Position numbers and translations under genes: made by a program
Notes under the pieces: model-generated
What the model was told of the DNA's origin: nothing
The model's input: the letters and a program-made list of their open reading frames with translations, nothing else
Database searches by the model: none
In this document: positions 1-10,310 of the stretch, one piece after another
Layout of the letters: each line of letters starts with the position of its first letter
How positions within the stretch are numbered: the stretch's first letter is position 1
From: Salinilacustrithrix flava
GTDB taxonomy: Bacteria > Actinomycetota > Acidimicrobiia > Acidimicrobiales > Salinilacustritrichaceae
Assembly (NCBI GenBank): GCA_024128875.1
Contig: JAMYFF010000001.1
Span: 62,001-126,000, forward strand
DNA: 64,000 nt
Direction of reading: 5' to 3'

Positions 1-1
1 C

Positions 2-202
2 GAGACCCGCATCGACGTGGAGTCGCTGCTGCAGGGCCTCGACGAGCGCGACCGCACCATCATCGAGATGCGCTTCGTGCACCGGCGCAGCCAGCAGGAG
101 ATCGCCGACGAGCTGGGCGTGTCCCAGTCCTACCTGTCCCGGCTGCTGCGCAAGACCCTGGCCACCCTGCGCGAGCAGGCCGAGGAGCAGATGGATCGGT
201 AG
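2..202 (+). CDS. RNA polymerase sigma factor, C-terminal fragment (region 4)
   Basis: Only the last 66 codons are inside the window; the frame is open from base 2 and ends at TAG 200-202. The fragment is a sigma-70 region 4 helix-turn-helix: LDERDRTIIEMRF, then QEIADELGVSQSYLSRLLRK, the recognition helix that contacts the -35 element. This wording is typical of the SigB/SigF/SigG group (stress or alternative sigma factors) rather than of housekeeping RpoD, but the fragment is too short to assign a paralogue. The GTG at 17 is an internal codon, not the start. It converges with the AAA+ ATPase gene that ends at 294. Confidence 0.85.
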   Translation, partial: ETRIDVESLLQGLDERDRTIIEMRFVHRRSQQEIADELGVSQSYLSRLLRKTLATLREQAEEQMDR

Positions 203-204
203 GA

Positions 205-221
205 CCGCGGCGACGTCGCGG
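205..221. terminator. Weak GC hairpin between convergent genes
   Basis: Five-base arms CCGCG and CGCGG flank GCGACGT just after the sigma factor stop. There is no T-run. It could end either convergent gene, but the stem is short. Confidence 0.3.
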
Positions 222-293
222 AACCGGCGTCAGCCGGCCGGCGTCGGGAGCGCCAGCGAGCAGCCGGCACGCGGCGCGCGGAGCCGACCGCCA

Positions 294-1709
294 TCAGGAT
301 CGCGCGCGGTAGCTGGACCGGGAGCCGACGTGCTCCTTGTTCAGCCGCTTGCCGAGGTGCAGGCCCTCGAGCAGGAACTCCACCGCGGCAGCCATGGCGG
401 CGGCGGACTCGTCGCCGTCGGTGAGGCCGACGACCTGGGCCTTGAGCCCGGGCATCTCCTCGGCGAGGGCGGCGAGGTCGGCGGAGGAGATGTCGTCGCC
501 GGCGTCGACGATGCGGCCCTCCTCGAAGGCGTCGATGACGTCGCGGAGCATGGCGGCGTCGGTGCGCTCGCGGAACACGGTGAGCACCGCGGCCTTCACC
601 AGGTGCTCGGCGATGACCTCGTCGCGGCCGTCGTCGAGGGACTCGATCTCGATCTTGCCCATCGTCGACGCCGCGAGCGCATCGAGGTCGGACACGCGGG
701 GCACGACGATGTCCTCGCCGTGGCGCAGGGCCCGCCGAGCGGCGTTGGCGATGAGCACCTCGTGGTTGGACACGGTGAGGCGCACCGACACGCCGGAGCG
801 CTGGTTGACGTGGGGCGACTGGCGGGCCAGGTGCGAGAGCGTGGCCACGATCTGGCTCATGTAGCTCGGCATCGCCGAGTGGATGCCCTCGGCCTGCAGC
901 GGCGTGCACTCCTGGGCGGCGATGACCATCTCGGTCTCGACGTCGAGGGGGTAGTGGGTGCGGATCTGGCTGCCGAAGCGGTCCTTCAGCGGCGTGATGA
1001 TCCGGCCGCGGTTGGTGTAGTCCTCGGGGTTGGCCGACGCGACGAGCATGACGTCGAGGGGCAGGCGCACCTTGTAGCCCCGGATCTGCACGTCGCGCTC
1101 CTCGAGCACGTTCAGCAGGCCGACCTGGATGCGCTCGGAGAGGTCGGGCAGCTCGTTGATGGCGAAGATGCCGCGGTTGGTGCGGGGCACGAGGCCGTAG
1201 TGGAGGGTGAGCTCGTCGGAGAGGTAGCGACCCTCGGCGACCTTGATCGGGTCGACCTCGCCGATGAGGTCGGCGATGGAGGTGTCGGGGGTGGCGAGCT
1301 TCTCGCCGAAGCGCTCGTCCCGGTGGACCCAGTCGATCTCGGTGTCCTCGCCCATCTCCTCGACCAGGTCGCGGGCGTAGCGGGACACCGGGTTGTACGG
1401 ATCGTCGTGGATCTCGGAGCCCTTGACGATCGGCATCCACTCGTCGAGCAGCCGGGTGAGGGAGCGGATCATGCGGGTCTTGGCCTGGCCGCGCTCGCCG
1501 AGGAAGACCACGTCGTGGCCGGCCAGCAGCGCGTTCTCGAGCTGGGGCATGACCGTCTGCTCGTAGCCGAGCACGCCCTCGAAGAGCGGCTCACCGGCCC
1601 GGATCTTGGTGACGGCGTTGCGCCGCACCTCCTCCTTCACCGGCCGGGACTCCCAACCGGACTCCCGGAGCGCGCCGAGGGTGGACGGGAGGCTGGACGG
1701 TGCTGCCAT
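294..1709 (-). CDS. MoxR/Mg-chelatase-type AAA+ ATPase
   Basis: A 471-residue cytoplasmic AAA+ ATPase of the MoxR/magnesium-chelatase I clade. Walker A is GERGQAKTR (residues 71-79), unusual in having GQAKT rather than GxGKT. The Walker B/sensor block reads GIFAINELPDLSERIQ, followed by LLNVLEERDVQIRG and the sensor-1 stretch VASANPEDY, all hallmarks of MoxR/BchI proteins. There is no neighbouring VWA-domain partner in the window and no bacteriochlorophyll or cobalamin gene, so true Mg chelatase activity is unlikely; a remodelling chaperone role is inferred. The start ATG 1709 is chosen over GTG 1730 because TAGGTT (1722-1717) lies 7 nt upstream, matching the leaderless spacing used elsewhere here. 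It is divergent from the GH2 gene. Confidence 0.85.
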   Translation of the reverse strand: MAAPSSLPSTLGALRESGWESRPVKEEVRRNAVTKIRAGEPLFEGVLGYEQTVMPQLENALLAGHDVVFLGERGQAKTRMIRSLTRLLDEWMPIVKGSEIHDDPYNPVSRYARDLVEEMGEDTEIDWVHRDERFGEKLATPDTSIADLIGEVDPIKVAEGRYLSDELTLHYGLVPRTNRGIFAINELPDLSERIQVGLLNVLEERDVQIRGYKVRLPLDVMLVASANPEDYTNRGRIITPLKDRFGSQIRTHYPLDVETEMVIAAQECTPLQAEGIHSAMPSYMSQIVATLSHLARQSPHVNQRSGVSVRLTVSNHEVLIANAARRALRHGEDIVVPRVSDLDALAASTMGKIEIESLDDGRDEVIAEHLVKAAVLTVFRERTDAAMLRDVIDAFEEGRIVDAGDDISSADLAALAEEMPGLKAQVVGLTDGDESAAAMAAAVEFLLEGLHLGKRLNKEHVGSRSSYRARS

Positions 1710-1716
1710 GGGGGCC

Positions 1717-1722
1717 AACCTA
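1717..1722 (-). promoter_or_regulatory. -10 box TAGGTT, leaderless start
   Basis: Ends 7 nt before ATG 1709 on the minus strand and decides that start. Confidence 0.55.
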
Positions 1723-1756
1723 TCGGTCACCCCGAGGGCGTCGACCTCGGTCCTCG

Positions 1757-1762
1757 TAGGCT
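1757..1762 (+). promoter_or_regulatory. -10 box TAGGCT, possible leaderless start
   Basis: Ends 9 nt before ATG 1772, a slightly long gap. It forms a divergent pair with the box at 1717-1722. Confidence 0.45.
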
Positions 1763-1771
1763 CCGGCGCCG

Positions 1772-3901
1772 ATGACGCTCCCCGACCGCTGGCTGGCCGC
1801 CCCGGCCGACGAAGACCTGCGCCGCACCTTCGCCGACCCCGATCTGGACGACTCCGGTTGGGAGCCCATCGCCGTGCCCGGCCACTGGCGGTCCACGCCG
1901 GCCTTCGCCGACCACGACGGCCCCCTCCTGCACCGCGCCCGCTTCGAGCAACCCCCCGGTGCCGGCGACCGGCGGTGGTGGCTGCGCTTCGACGGCCTCT
2001 TCTACGAGGGCGACGTGTGGCTGGACGGCACCTACCTCGGCGCCACGGAGGGGTACTTCTTCGCCCACGAGTTCGAGGTCACCGAGCAGCTGCACGCCCG
2101 GAGCGAGCACCAGCTCGCCGTCGAGGTGGCGTGCGCGCCCCAGACGAACCGCGCCCACAAGCGCAACATCACCGGCGTGTTCCAGCACTGGGACTGCCTG
2201 GACCCGGACTGGAACCCCGGCGGCATCTGGCGGCCGGTGCACGTCGAGGAGTCCGGGCCGGTCCGCATCCGCCACCTGGTCACCCGCTGCCTCGAGGCCA
2301 CCCCCGCCCGGGCCGTGCTGTCGCTCACCGCCGACCTCGATGCCGCAGAGGCGATCGAGGTCCACCTGCGCACCACGGTGGGCGCCGCCGACCACGGCAC
2401 CGACCGCACGCTGGCCGCCGGCCCCAACACGGTCGAGTGGACCGTCACGGTGGAGCGCCCGCAGCTGTGGTGGCCCCACGCCCTCGGGGAGCCGCACCTC
2501 GAGCAGGCCACGGTCGAGGTGCGCGTCCGCGACGCCGCCGGCAGCCGCGTGTCGGACCGGCGGCGGTTCCGCACCGGCCTGCGCCAGGTGTCCATGCGCA
2601 AGTGGGTGCTGTCGGTCAACGGCGAGCGGCTGTTCTGCAAGGGGGCCAACCTCGGGCCCACCCGCATGGCGCTCGGCGAGGCCACGCCGGACGAGCTCGC
2701 GGCCGACGTCGAGACGGCCAAGGCGACCGGCCTGGACCTGCTGCGCGTCCACGGCCACGTCGGCCGGCCCGAGACCTACGACGCTGCCGACCGGGCCGGG
2801 ATGCTGCTGTGGCAGGACTTCCCGCTGCAGTGGGGCTACGCCCGCTCGATCCGGCGCCAGGCCCAGCGCCAGGCCACCGAGATGGTGGCCATGCTGGCCC
2901 ACCACCCGTCCGTGGCCATCTGGTGCGGGCACAACGAGCCGATGGGCCTCGACATCTCGCCCGAGGCCTTCGCTGAACCGCACCGCCTCGCCGGCCTCGG
3001 ACTGCGGGCCGTGGTGTCCCAGCAGCTGCCCACGTGGAACAAGACGGTGCTGGACCGGACCGTGAAGCGCGCCATCGAGGCCGCCGACGGCACCCGGCCC
3101 GTCATCAAGCACTCGGGCGTCCTGCCCCGCCTGCCCACGCTCGAGGGCACCGACAGCCACCTCTACTTCGGCTGGTACTGGGGCGACGAGCGCGACCTCC
3201 CCGGCTTCGCCCGGGCGATGCCGAGCCAGGTCCGCTTCCCGACCGAGTTCGGCGCCCAGGCCGTGCCCGAGACCGACGGCTTCATGGATGCGACGCAGTG
3301 GCCGGACCTCGACTGGGAGCGGCTGGGGCGCACGCACAACCTGCAGCTCGCGCTGCTCGACCGCCACGTGCCCCGCGACGGCCGGACCTACGAGGAGTGG
3401 AAGGACGCCACGCAGACGTACCAGGCCACGCTGCTCCGCCACCACGTGGAGACGCTGCGTCGGCTCAAGTACCGCCCGACCGGCGGCTTCTGCCAGTTCG
3501 CCTTCGCCGACGCCCATCCAGGCGTCACCTGGTCCGTCCTCGACCACGAGCGGGTGCCCAAGGCCGGCCTCGCCGCCCTCACCGATGCGTGCCGGCCGGT
3601 GATCGTCGTCGCCGACCGACCGCCGGCCGCGGTCGCGCCCGGCCGGGCGCTCGCCCTCGACGTCCACGTCGTCTCGGACCGCAGGGTCGACCTCACGGGG
3701 ACTGTCGAGGTCGAGGCGCGCTGGGACGGTGGCGGCCACCGATGGTCCTTCACCGGCGACGTGCCCGCCGACGCCTGCGTGCTCGTCGGCACGGTGCAGC
3801 TCGAGGTCCCCGACGCACCGGGTGAGCTCGTGATCGCCCTCTGCGGTGAGGTGGGCGACGACCGGCCCACCAACGAGTACCGCACCACCATCACCGCCTG
3901 A
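1772..3901 (+). CDS. Glycoside hydrolase family 2, beta-mannosidase-like
   Basis: 709 residues with the GH2 order: N-terminal galactose-binding-like sandwich (about 20-170, with WLRFDGLFYEGDVWLDG), an immunoglobulin-like domain (about 175-275), a TIM barrel (about 285-600) and a short C-terminal beta domain. The acid/base is E389 in CGHNEPMG and the nucleophile is E492 in FPTEFGAQ, both GH2 clan-A signatures. The order and the LLWQDFPLQWG motif resemble beta-mannosidases and related exo-acting GH2 enzymes more than beta-galactosidase or beta-glucuronidase. There is no signal peptide, so it should be cytoplasmic and act on imported oligosaccharides. No transporter or sugar regulator is adjacent, so the substrate is open. 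Confidence 0.85.
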   Translation: MTLPDRWLAAPADEDLRRTFADPDLDDSGWEPIAVPGHWRSTPAFADHDGPLLHRARFEQPPGAGDRRWWLRFDGLFYEGDVWLDGTYLGATEGYFFAHEFEVTEQLHARSEHQLAVEVACAPQTNRAHKRNITGVFQHWDCLDPDWNPGGIWRPVHVEESGPVRIRHLVTRCLEATPARAVLSLTADLDAAEAIEVHLRTTVGAADHGTDRTLAAGPNTVEWTVTVERPQLWWPHALGEPHLEQATVEVRVRDAAGSRVSDRRRFRTGLRQVSMRKWVLSVNGERLFCKGANLGPTRMALGEATPDELAADVETAKATGLDLLRVHGHVGRPETYDAADRAGMLLWQDFPLQWGYARSIRRQAQRQATEMVAMLAHHPSVAIWCGHNEPMGLDISPEAFAEPHRLAGLGLRAVVSQQLPTWNKTVLDRTVKRAIEAADGTRPVIKHSGVLPRLPTLEGTDSHLYFGWYWGDERDLPGFARAMPSQVRFPTEFGAQAVPETDGFMDATQWPDLDWERLGRTHNLQLALLDRHVPRDGRTYEEWKDATQTYQATLLRHHVETLRRLKYRPTGGFCQFAFADAHPGVTWSVLDHERVPKAGLAALTDACRPVIVVADRPPAAVAPGRALALDVHVVSDRRVDLTGTVEVEARWDGGGHRWSFTGDVPADACVLVGTVQLEVPDAPGELVIALCGEVGDDRPTNEYRTTITA

Positions 3902-3937
3902 CCCCGGGGTGATTGCCCCCCGTCGTGGGGGTGCGGG

Positions 3938-3943
3938 TACCGT
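3938..3943 (+). promoter_or_regulatory. -10 box TACCGT, leaderless sdh start
   Basis: Ends 8 nt before ATG 3952, supporting that start for sdhC over ATG 3961 and an upstream TTG at 3913. Confidence 0.5.
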
Positions 3944-3951
3944 GCGAATCC

Positions 3952-4886
3952 ATGCAGACCATGGAGCAGTCAGCCTCGTCAGGGGGTGCGGGCGCTGGGG
4001 TCGAGCCCGTGAACCCCCCACGCCGCCCCGCGCCGTGGCCGGTGCAGTTCTACCGATCGGCCGTGGGCAAGAAGTGGGTCATGGCCATCACGGGCATCAT
4101 GCTCATGGGCTTCGTGTTCGGCCACATGGTCGGCAACCTCAAGATGTACCAGGGCGCCCACGCCCTGAACGTCTACGGCGAGTCGCTGCGAGAGCTGCTC
4201 TACCCCCTGCTCCCCCGCACGCTCACCCTGTGGATCATCCGCATCGGGCTGATCCTCGCCTTCGTGTTCCACATCCACGCGGCGGCGAGCCTCACCCTGA
4301 TGAACCGCCGGGCCAACGCCGGCGGCTACGAGAGCAAGCGGTCCTGGCAGGCGGCCAACACGGCCAGCCGATCGATGCGCTTCACCGGCATCGTCATCCT
4401 CGCCTACCTGATCTGGCACCTCGCCGACTTCACCTGGGGCTGGGTCAACCCGGACTTCGTGCGAGGCGACGTCTACCGCAACGTGCAGGCGAGCCTCACC
4501 AACGCGATCCCCGCCGCCATCTACGTGCTGGCCACCCTCGCCCTCGGCGTGCACCTGTTCCACGGGGCCTGGAGCCTGTTCCAGAGCCTGGGGCTGAACA
4601 ACCCGAAGTACAACAGCTGGCGCCGCGGGTTCGCCATGGGCTTCGCCGGCCTCATCACCATCGGCAACCTCAGCTTCCCGCTGGCCGTCGTCTCGGGGGC
4701 CGCCTCCGACGACGTCTGCTACGAGGAAGGTGACCGCATCGTCACCTGCGAGACCGTGTTCGCCGAGGCCATCGAGGATGGCCGCCTGAGCATCGAGCAG
4801 TACGACGAGCTCAGCGACGGCGAACGACTCAGGATCATCAAGGCCTACGAGGCCAACGAAGAGCTCCGCTTCGAGGAGGGCACGTC

Positions 4887-4890
<4 letters not shown>
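3952..4890 (+). CDS. sdhC: Succinate dehydrogenase cytochrome b558 subunit (SdhC)
   Basis: 312-residue membrane anchor of succinate:quinone oxidoreductase (complex II). Five hydrophobic spans are visible: the first starts at [13 protein letters not shown], later ones include [32 protein letters not shown] and [15 protein letters not shown]. Histidines within them (GHMVGN, FHIHAA, IWHL, VHLFHG) are the expected ligands of two haems b, as in the Bacillus-type single-subunit anchor; accordingly there is no sdhD. The last roughly 70 residues after the fifth span are acidic and soluble, an extension beyond the usual length of about 230-250. The end overlaps sdhA by four bases (GTGA), giving an sdhCAB operon. 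Confidence 0.92.
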
Positions 4891-6809
<1,919 letters not shown>

Positions 6810-6819
6810 AGGACCCCTG

Positions 6820-7581
6820 ATGAAGCTCACCCTCAACATCTGGCGCCAGGGCAGCATGCAGGCCAAGGGCGAGATGCGCACGTACCAGCTCGACGACGTG
6901 TCCGACGACATCTCCTTCCTGGAGATGCTCGACATGCTCAACGAGCAGCTCATCGCCCAGGGCGAGGAGCCCGTCGAGTTCGAGCACGACTGCCGCGAGG
7001 GCATCTGCGGCTCGTGCGGGCTCATGATCGACGGCCAGGCCCACGGCCCCCAGACGGGCACGGCCACGTGCCAGCTCCACATGCGCAAGTTCGCCGACGG
7101 CGCCACCATCGACATCGAGCCGTGGCGGGCCGCGGCCTTCCCCGTGGTGAAGGACCTCGTCGTCGACCGGACCGCGTTCGACCGCATCGTCGCGGCCGGC
7201 GGCTACGTCACCGCCCCCACAGGCTCGGCCCCCGACGCCAACCTGATCCCGGTCCCCAAGGACGCAGCCGACGCGTCGTTCGACGCCGCGGCCTGCATCG
7301 GCTGCGGCGCGTGCGTCGCGGCGTGCCCGAACTCGGCCGGCCAGCTGTTCACCGCCGCCAAGATCGAGCACCTCAACCTGCTGCCCCAGGGCCAGGCGGA
7401 GCGCGACTCCCGGGTGCTGGAGATGGTCGACACCATGGAGCAGTACTTCGGCTCCTGCACGAACCACGGCGAGTGCACGGCAGCGTGCCCCAAGGAGATC
7501 CCGCTCGACTACATCGCGTTCATGAACCGCGACTACGTCCGGGCCCAGCTCCGCAACCGCAAGCTCGCCGGACAGCGCTGA
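6820..7581 (+). CDS. sdhB: Succinate dehydrogenase iron-sulfur subunit (SdhB)
   Basis: 253-residue electron-transfer subunit linking FAD in SdhA to the haems in SdhC. The N-terminal ferredoxin domain has the [2Fe-2S] loop [15 protein letters not shown]. The C-terminal domain carries [12 protein letters not shown] and [12 protein letters not shown] for the [4Fe-4S] and [3Fe-4S] centres. Ten bases separate it from sdhA. The order C-A-B and the sequence style agree with the single-anchor b558 class. It is the last gene of the operon: the next gene has its own promoter box at 7590. Confidence 0.96.
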   Translation: MKLTLNIWRQGSMQAKGEMRTYQLDDVSDDISFLEMLDMLNEQLIAQGEEPVEFEHDCREGICGSCGLMIDGQAHGPQTGTATCQLHMRKFADGATIDIEPWRAAAFPVVKDLVVDRTAFDRIVAAGGYVTAPTGSAPDANLIPVPKDAADASFDAAACIGCGACVAACPNSAGQLFTAAKIEHLNLLPQGQAERDSRVLEMVDTMEQYFGSCTNHGECTAACPKEIPLDYIAFMNRDYVRAQLRNRKLAGQR

Positions 7582-7589
7582 TCCCGCCG

Positions 7590-7595
7590 TAGCCT
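7590..7595 (+). promoter_or_regulatory. -10 box TAGCCT, leaderless start
   Basis: Ends 8 nt before ATG 7604. Confidence 0.5.
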
Positions 7596-7603
7596 CGGAA
7601 CGG

Positions 7604-8404
7604 ATGCCCCACCATCCCCTCCGGTTCCTGAAGCACGCGGCCATCGGCGCCGCTGCCGGCACCGGCGCGGTCGGTGGGGTCGGCCTGCTCGCGTTCGTGC
7701 AGGCTCGCCTGGCCGGCATCGGGGGCGCGGCGTCGTACCCGGTGCACTGGCTCGATGGCGACGTCGGCCCCGCCCACCCCTCGGCGCACCGCGTGGTGTG
7801 GCTGGGGGACAGCCTGGCCGCCGGCCTCGGGGCCATCGCCCCAGACGTCACGCTTCCCCGGCTCGTCGCCTCCCACAGCGATCGGCGCACCCGCCTGCAC
7901 GTGTTCGCGACGCCGGGGGCGAACAGCAACGACGTCGTCGACGTCCAGCTGCCGGCGCTCCTGCAGCTGCGCCACGGCCTCGGCCAGATCGGCCAGCACA
8001 TCGATGCCGTCGGGGTGACCGTCGGCGCCAACGACATCGCCGCGTTCACGAGCCGGCGCCGCTTCCGCCGCAACATCGCAACCATCGCCGCCGCCGCCGA
8101 TGCGCCGCTGATCGTGGTCTCCATCCCCGGCCTCGCCGACGCCATCCGCCTCCCCCACCCGCTGCGAGCGCTCGCGTCCGTCCGGGGCCGCTGGCTCGAC
8201 CGGGTCCTGCAGCAGGCGGCGCGCCGCAGCGATCGCATCCACTACGCCAACGTCTGGCAGCGGCCGCCGTGGATCGAGCGTCGCCACCGGGCCCACTTCC
8301 TCTCCGGCGACCGCTACCACCCCTCAGGCGCCGGCTACGCCGTGTGGGCCGACCGGGTCGCCCACGCCTTCGAGGTGGCGCTCCGACCGGCCGCTTCGGC
8401 CTGA
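7604..8404 (+). CDS. SGNH/GDSL-family hydrolase
   Basis: 266 residues. After an N-terminal hydrophobic stretch (about 10-35, rich in AAIGAAAGTGAVGG; a signal anchor or uncleaved signal) comes the SGNH fold: block I VVWLGDSLAAGLG with the catalytic serine, the block II-type glycine in ATPGANSNDV, block III VGANDIAAF with the oxyanion Asn, and block V SGDRYHPSGAGY with the Asp-His pair. These are the four invariant residues of the esterase/lipase superfamily. The substrate cannot be inferred; relatives hydrolyse acyl or acetyl esters, often on glycans. It stands alone, between the sdh operon and the DUF368 gene, each with its own promoter box. Confidence 0.85.
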   Translation: MPHHPLRFLKHAAIGAAAGTGAVGGVGLLAFVQARLAGIGGAASYPVHWLDGDVGPAHPSAHRVVWLGDSLAAGLGAIAPDVTLPRLVASHSDRRTRLHVFATPGANSNDVVDVQLPALLQLRHGLGQIGQHIDAVGVTVGANDIAAFTSRRRFRRNIATIAAAADAPLIVVSIPGLADAIRLPHPLRALASVRGRWLDRVLQQAARRSDRIHYANVWQRPPWIERRHRAHFLSGDRYHPSGAGYAVWADRVAHAFEVALRPAASA

Positions 8405-8436
8405 CCCCGCCTTCGGGCCCCCGGCGCACCGGTCGC

Positions 8437-8442
8437 TAGCGT
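8437..8442 (+). promoter_or_regulatory. -10 box TAGCGT, leaderless start
   Basis: Ends 6 nt before GTG 8449. Confidence 0.55.
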
Positions 8443-8448
8443 TCCGCC

Positions 8449-9372
8449 GTGCGATCCCGCTCCCAGCTCCCCGTGCAGGTCTTCCGAGGCTTCTGCATGG
8501 GCGCCGCCGACGTCGTCCCCGGCGTGTCCGGCGGCACGGTGGCCCTCGTCTTCGGCATCTACGCCACGCTCGTCGCCCAGATCCGCCAGGGTGCCCGTGC
8601 CCTCGGGCAGCTGGTGCGGGGCCGACCCGGCGGCTTCGTCGAGGAGCTCCGCAAGGTCGAGTGGCTGTTCCTGCTCCCGTTGCTGCTCGGCATCGGCGTC
8701 GCCCTGGTGTCCCTGGCCAGCGTCATCAGCCACTTCCTGGAGGAGGAGCCGATCCGCACCGCGGCGGTCTTCTTCGGTCTGGTCGTCGGCTCCCTGTTCT
8801 CCACCGTGCACCTCGTGCACCGCTGGGACGCCCGCAACGTCACGACCGCCGTCGTCGTGGCCGTCACCACGTTCCTGGTCCTCGGGCTCGGCTCGGGCCA
8901 GATCCAGGACCCGCCGCTGGCGTTCGTGTTCGTCGGGGGCAGCATCGCCATCTGCGCCATGATCCTGCCCGGCATCTCCGGCTCGTTCCTCCTGCTGATG
9001 CTGGGGCTCTACCAGTTCGTCCTCGACTCGGTCGACGAGCGCGACCTCGTGGTCATCGCCGTCTTCGGCACCGGAGCGGTCCTCGGGCTGGCGCTGTTCT
9101 CGTCGCTGCTCAGCTGGGCGCTGGAGCGCCACGAGCAGCCGATCCTGGCCGGGCTCATCGGCTTGATGTTCGGCTCGCTGCGGGTGCTGTGGCCCTGGCC
9201 GAACGGCACCGGGAGCGAGGAGTCCACCAACGGGGCCGAGCTCGCCCTCCCCGCCGGCGACGTGTGGTGGCCGATCGGGCTCGCCCTCCTCGCCGGGGCA
9301 GCCATCGTCATCGTGGCCCGCCTGGCCGGTGCGAGCGAGGCCGTCGAGCACGCCGAGGTCCCGGCCCGCTGA
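8449..9372 (+). CDS. DUF368 membrane protein (PopT-type C55-P translocase family)
   Basis: 307-residue polytopic membrane protein with about eight to nine hydrophobic spans. The N-terminus has the DUF368 signature GFCMGAADVVPGVSGGTVAL and an internal repeat-like copy, MILPGISGSFLLLMLGLYQF. Inverted-repeat re-entrant hairpins with PG-SGG/S motifs are typical of this family. DUF368 proteins (PopT) have recently been implicated, with DedA proteins, in returning undecaprenyl phosphate across the membrane for cell-wall synthesis; applying that here is inference by family. GTG 8449 follows TAGCGT by 6 nt. It converges with the gene ending at 9380, where TGACC-ACC-GGTCA (9370-9382) makes a small hairpin. 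Confidence 0.85.
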   Translation: MRSRSQLPVQVFRGFCMGAADVVPGVSGGTVALVFGIYATLVAQIRQGARALGQLVRGRPGGFVEELRKVEWLFLLPLLLGIGVALVSLASVISHFLEEEPIRTAAVFFGLVVGSLFSTVHLVHRWDARNVTTAVVVAVTTFLVLGLGSGQIQDPPLAFVFVGGSIAICAMILPGISGSFLLLMLGLYQFVLDSVDERDLVVIAVFGTGAVLGLALFSSLLSWALERHEQPILAGLIGLMFGSLRVLWPWPNGTGSEESTNGAELALPAGDVWWPIGLALLAGAAIVIVARLAGASEAVEHAEVPAR

Positions 9373-9379
9373 CCACCGG

Positions 9380-10279
9380 TCACCCGGCGCCGAGCGAACC
9401 TCCGGCGCCGGCGCGCAGCTCGAGCCACCCGACCCCGGTCCACCCGCCGGACGACCGCAGCCGGCACAGGGCGCGCGGGCGACGAACCTGTCGGCCGGCC
9501 ACCTCGACGGGCACGGGCGTCACCGCCAGGACCTCGACCCGCAGCTCGGTGCCGTCGGCGTCGACCCGAGCGGCCACCGGGAGCCCCTCGTCGTCGACCT
9601 CCACCTCGCCGCTCGCCGCCACGCGCCGCACGGTGCCGTCGGTCTCGACGAGCGCGGTGGTCGTCCCGCCGCGGCTGTCGACCGACCAGCGGGTCGGCCC
9701 CTCCACCACCCCGCTCAGGTGCCACCCGTCGTCGACGACCCAGTCGATGGGTCCCCAGTGGTGGGATCGGCTGCCGACCCCCTCGACGTCGATCACGTCA
9801 CGGCCGACGAGCACCTCGCCGTACACCCGGCACGCCAGCTCGTAGCCGTGGACGCCGGCGTCCTGGGGGTGCTCGACGACGGGCCCGTCGGTCTCCCACT
9901 CGAGGTCGAAGCCGAGGGCCACGTTGTCGCCGTGCTGGCGCCCGTGCAGCTCTCGGGGGTCGTCCACCCCCAGCGCGAAGGTCTCCAGGCCCAGGGTCCA
10001 GTGGTCGAGCGGCGTCTCGCAGATGTGGTCGGCCCACAGCCCCGTCGTGCGGACCTCCATCGGGTTGCTGCGGAACGGCACGTGGTGGTCGAGCACCATG
10101 AGCAGCTGGCGGCGCGGGCCGGCGAGGGCGGCCTGGTACCAGGCGTGGTCGGCGAAGCGGGTGAACGCGGCCCAGCCGCCGACGTCGCCGTCGGCCGAGG
10201 TGAAGTCGAAGGACCAGGTCTCGCTCCAGCCCGCGTCGAGCGGGTCGTGGGGGTGCTCGTCGGCTGGTCGGGGGGCCAC
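9380..10279 (-). CDS. Conserved protein of unknown function (possibly lipocalin-like)
   Basis: 299 residues, no signal peptide or membrane span, rich in tryptophan and beta-strand-like segments (GWSETWSFDF, HHWGPIDWVVDDGWHL, LRSSGGWTGVGWLELR). The repeated W-x-W pattern and the paired halves are reminiscent of AttH/SVF1-type lipocalin-like proteins, but I do not recognise it with certainty and no catalytic motif stands out. GTG 10279 is preferred because GACGAT (10291-10286) ends 6 nt before it; another GTG at 10300 would leave no room for a promoter. It is divergent from the SCP2 gene, with only 31 bases between the two start codons. Confidence 0.6.
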   Translation of the reverse strand: MAPRPADEHPHDPLDAGWSETWSFDFTSADGDVGGWAAFTRFADHAWYQAALAGPRRQLLMVLDHHVPFRSNPMEVRTTGLWADHICETPLDHWTLGLETFALGVDDPRELHGRQHGDNVALGFDLEWETDGPVVEHPQDAGVHGYELACRVYGEVLVGRDVIDVEGVGSRSHHWGPIDWVVDDGWHLSGVVEGPTRWSVDSRGGTTTALVETDGTVRRVAASGEVEVDDEGLPVAARVDADGTELRVEVLAVTPVPVEVAGRQVRRPRALCRLRSSGGWTGVGWLELRAGAGGSLGAG

Positions 10280-10285
10280 GGCGCC

Positions 10286-10303
10286 ATCGTCGCGTGCCAC
10301 GAT
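10286..10303. promoter_or_regulatory. Compact divergent -10 boxes for two leaderless genes
   Basis: GACGAT on the minus strand (10291-10286) ends 6 nt before GTG 10279. CACGAT on the plus strand (10298-10303) ends 7 nt before GTG 10311. Both keep A at position 2 and T at position 6. The boxes lie back to back, so any -35 region of each gene would lie inside the other gene. Confidence 0.4.
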
Positions 10304-10310
10304 GCACGAC

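Noticed and set aside
294..1709. True magnesium chelatase subunit for chlorophyll synthesis
   Set aside because: No ChlD/ChlH-type or other tetrapyrrole genes nearby; MoxR-like assignment is more cautious.
3913..3951. Upstream TTG start for sdhC adding 13 residues
   Set aside because: The TACCGT box lies inside the extension and ATG 3952 has the leaderless spacing.
1727..4021. 764-codon open frame antisense to the GH2 gene
   Set aside because: Third-position GC bias leaves antisense frames open; composition (Val/Gly/Arg/His/Glu rich) has no family similarity while the plus frame carries full GH2 motifs.
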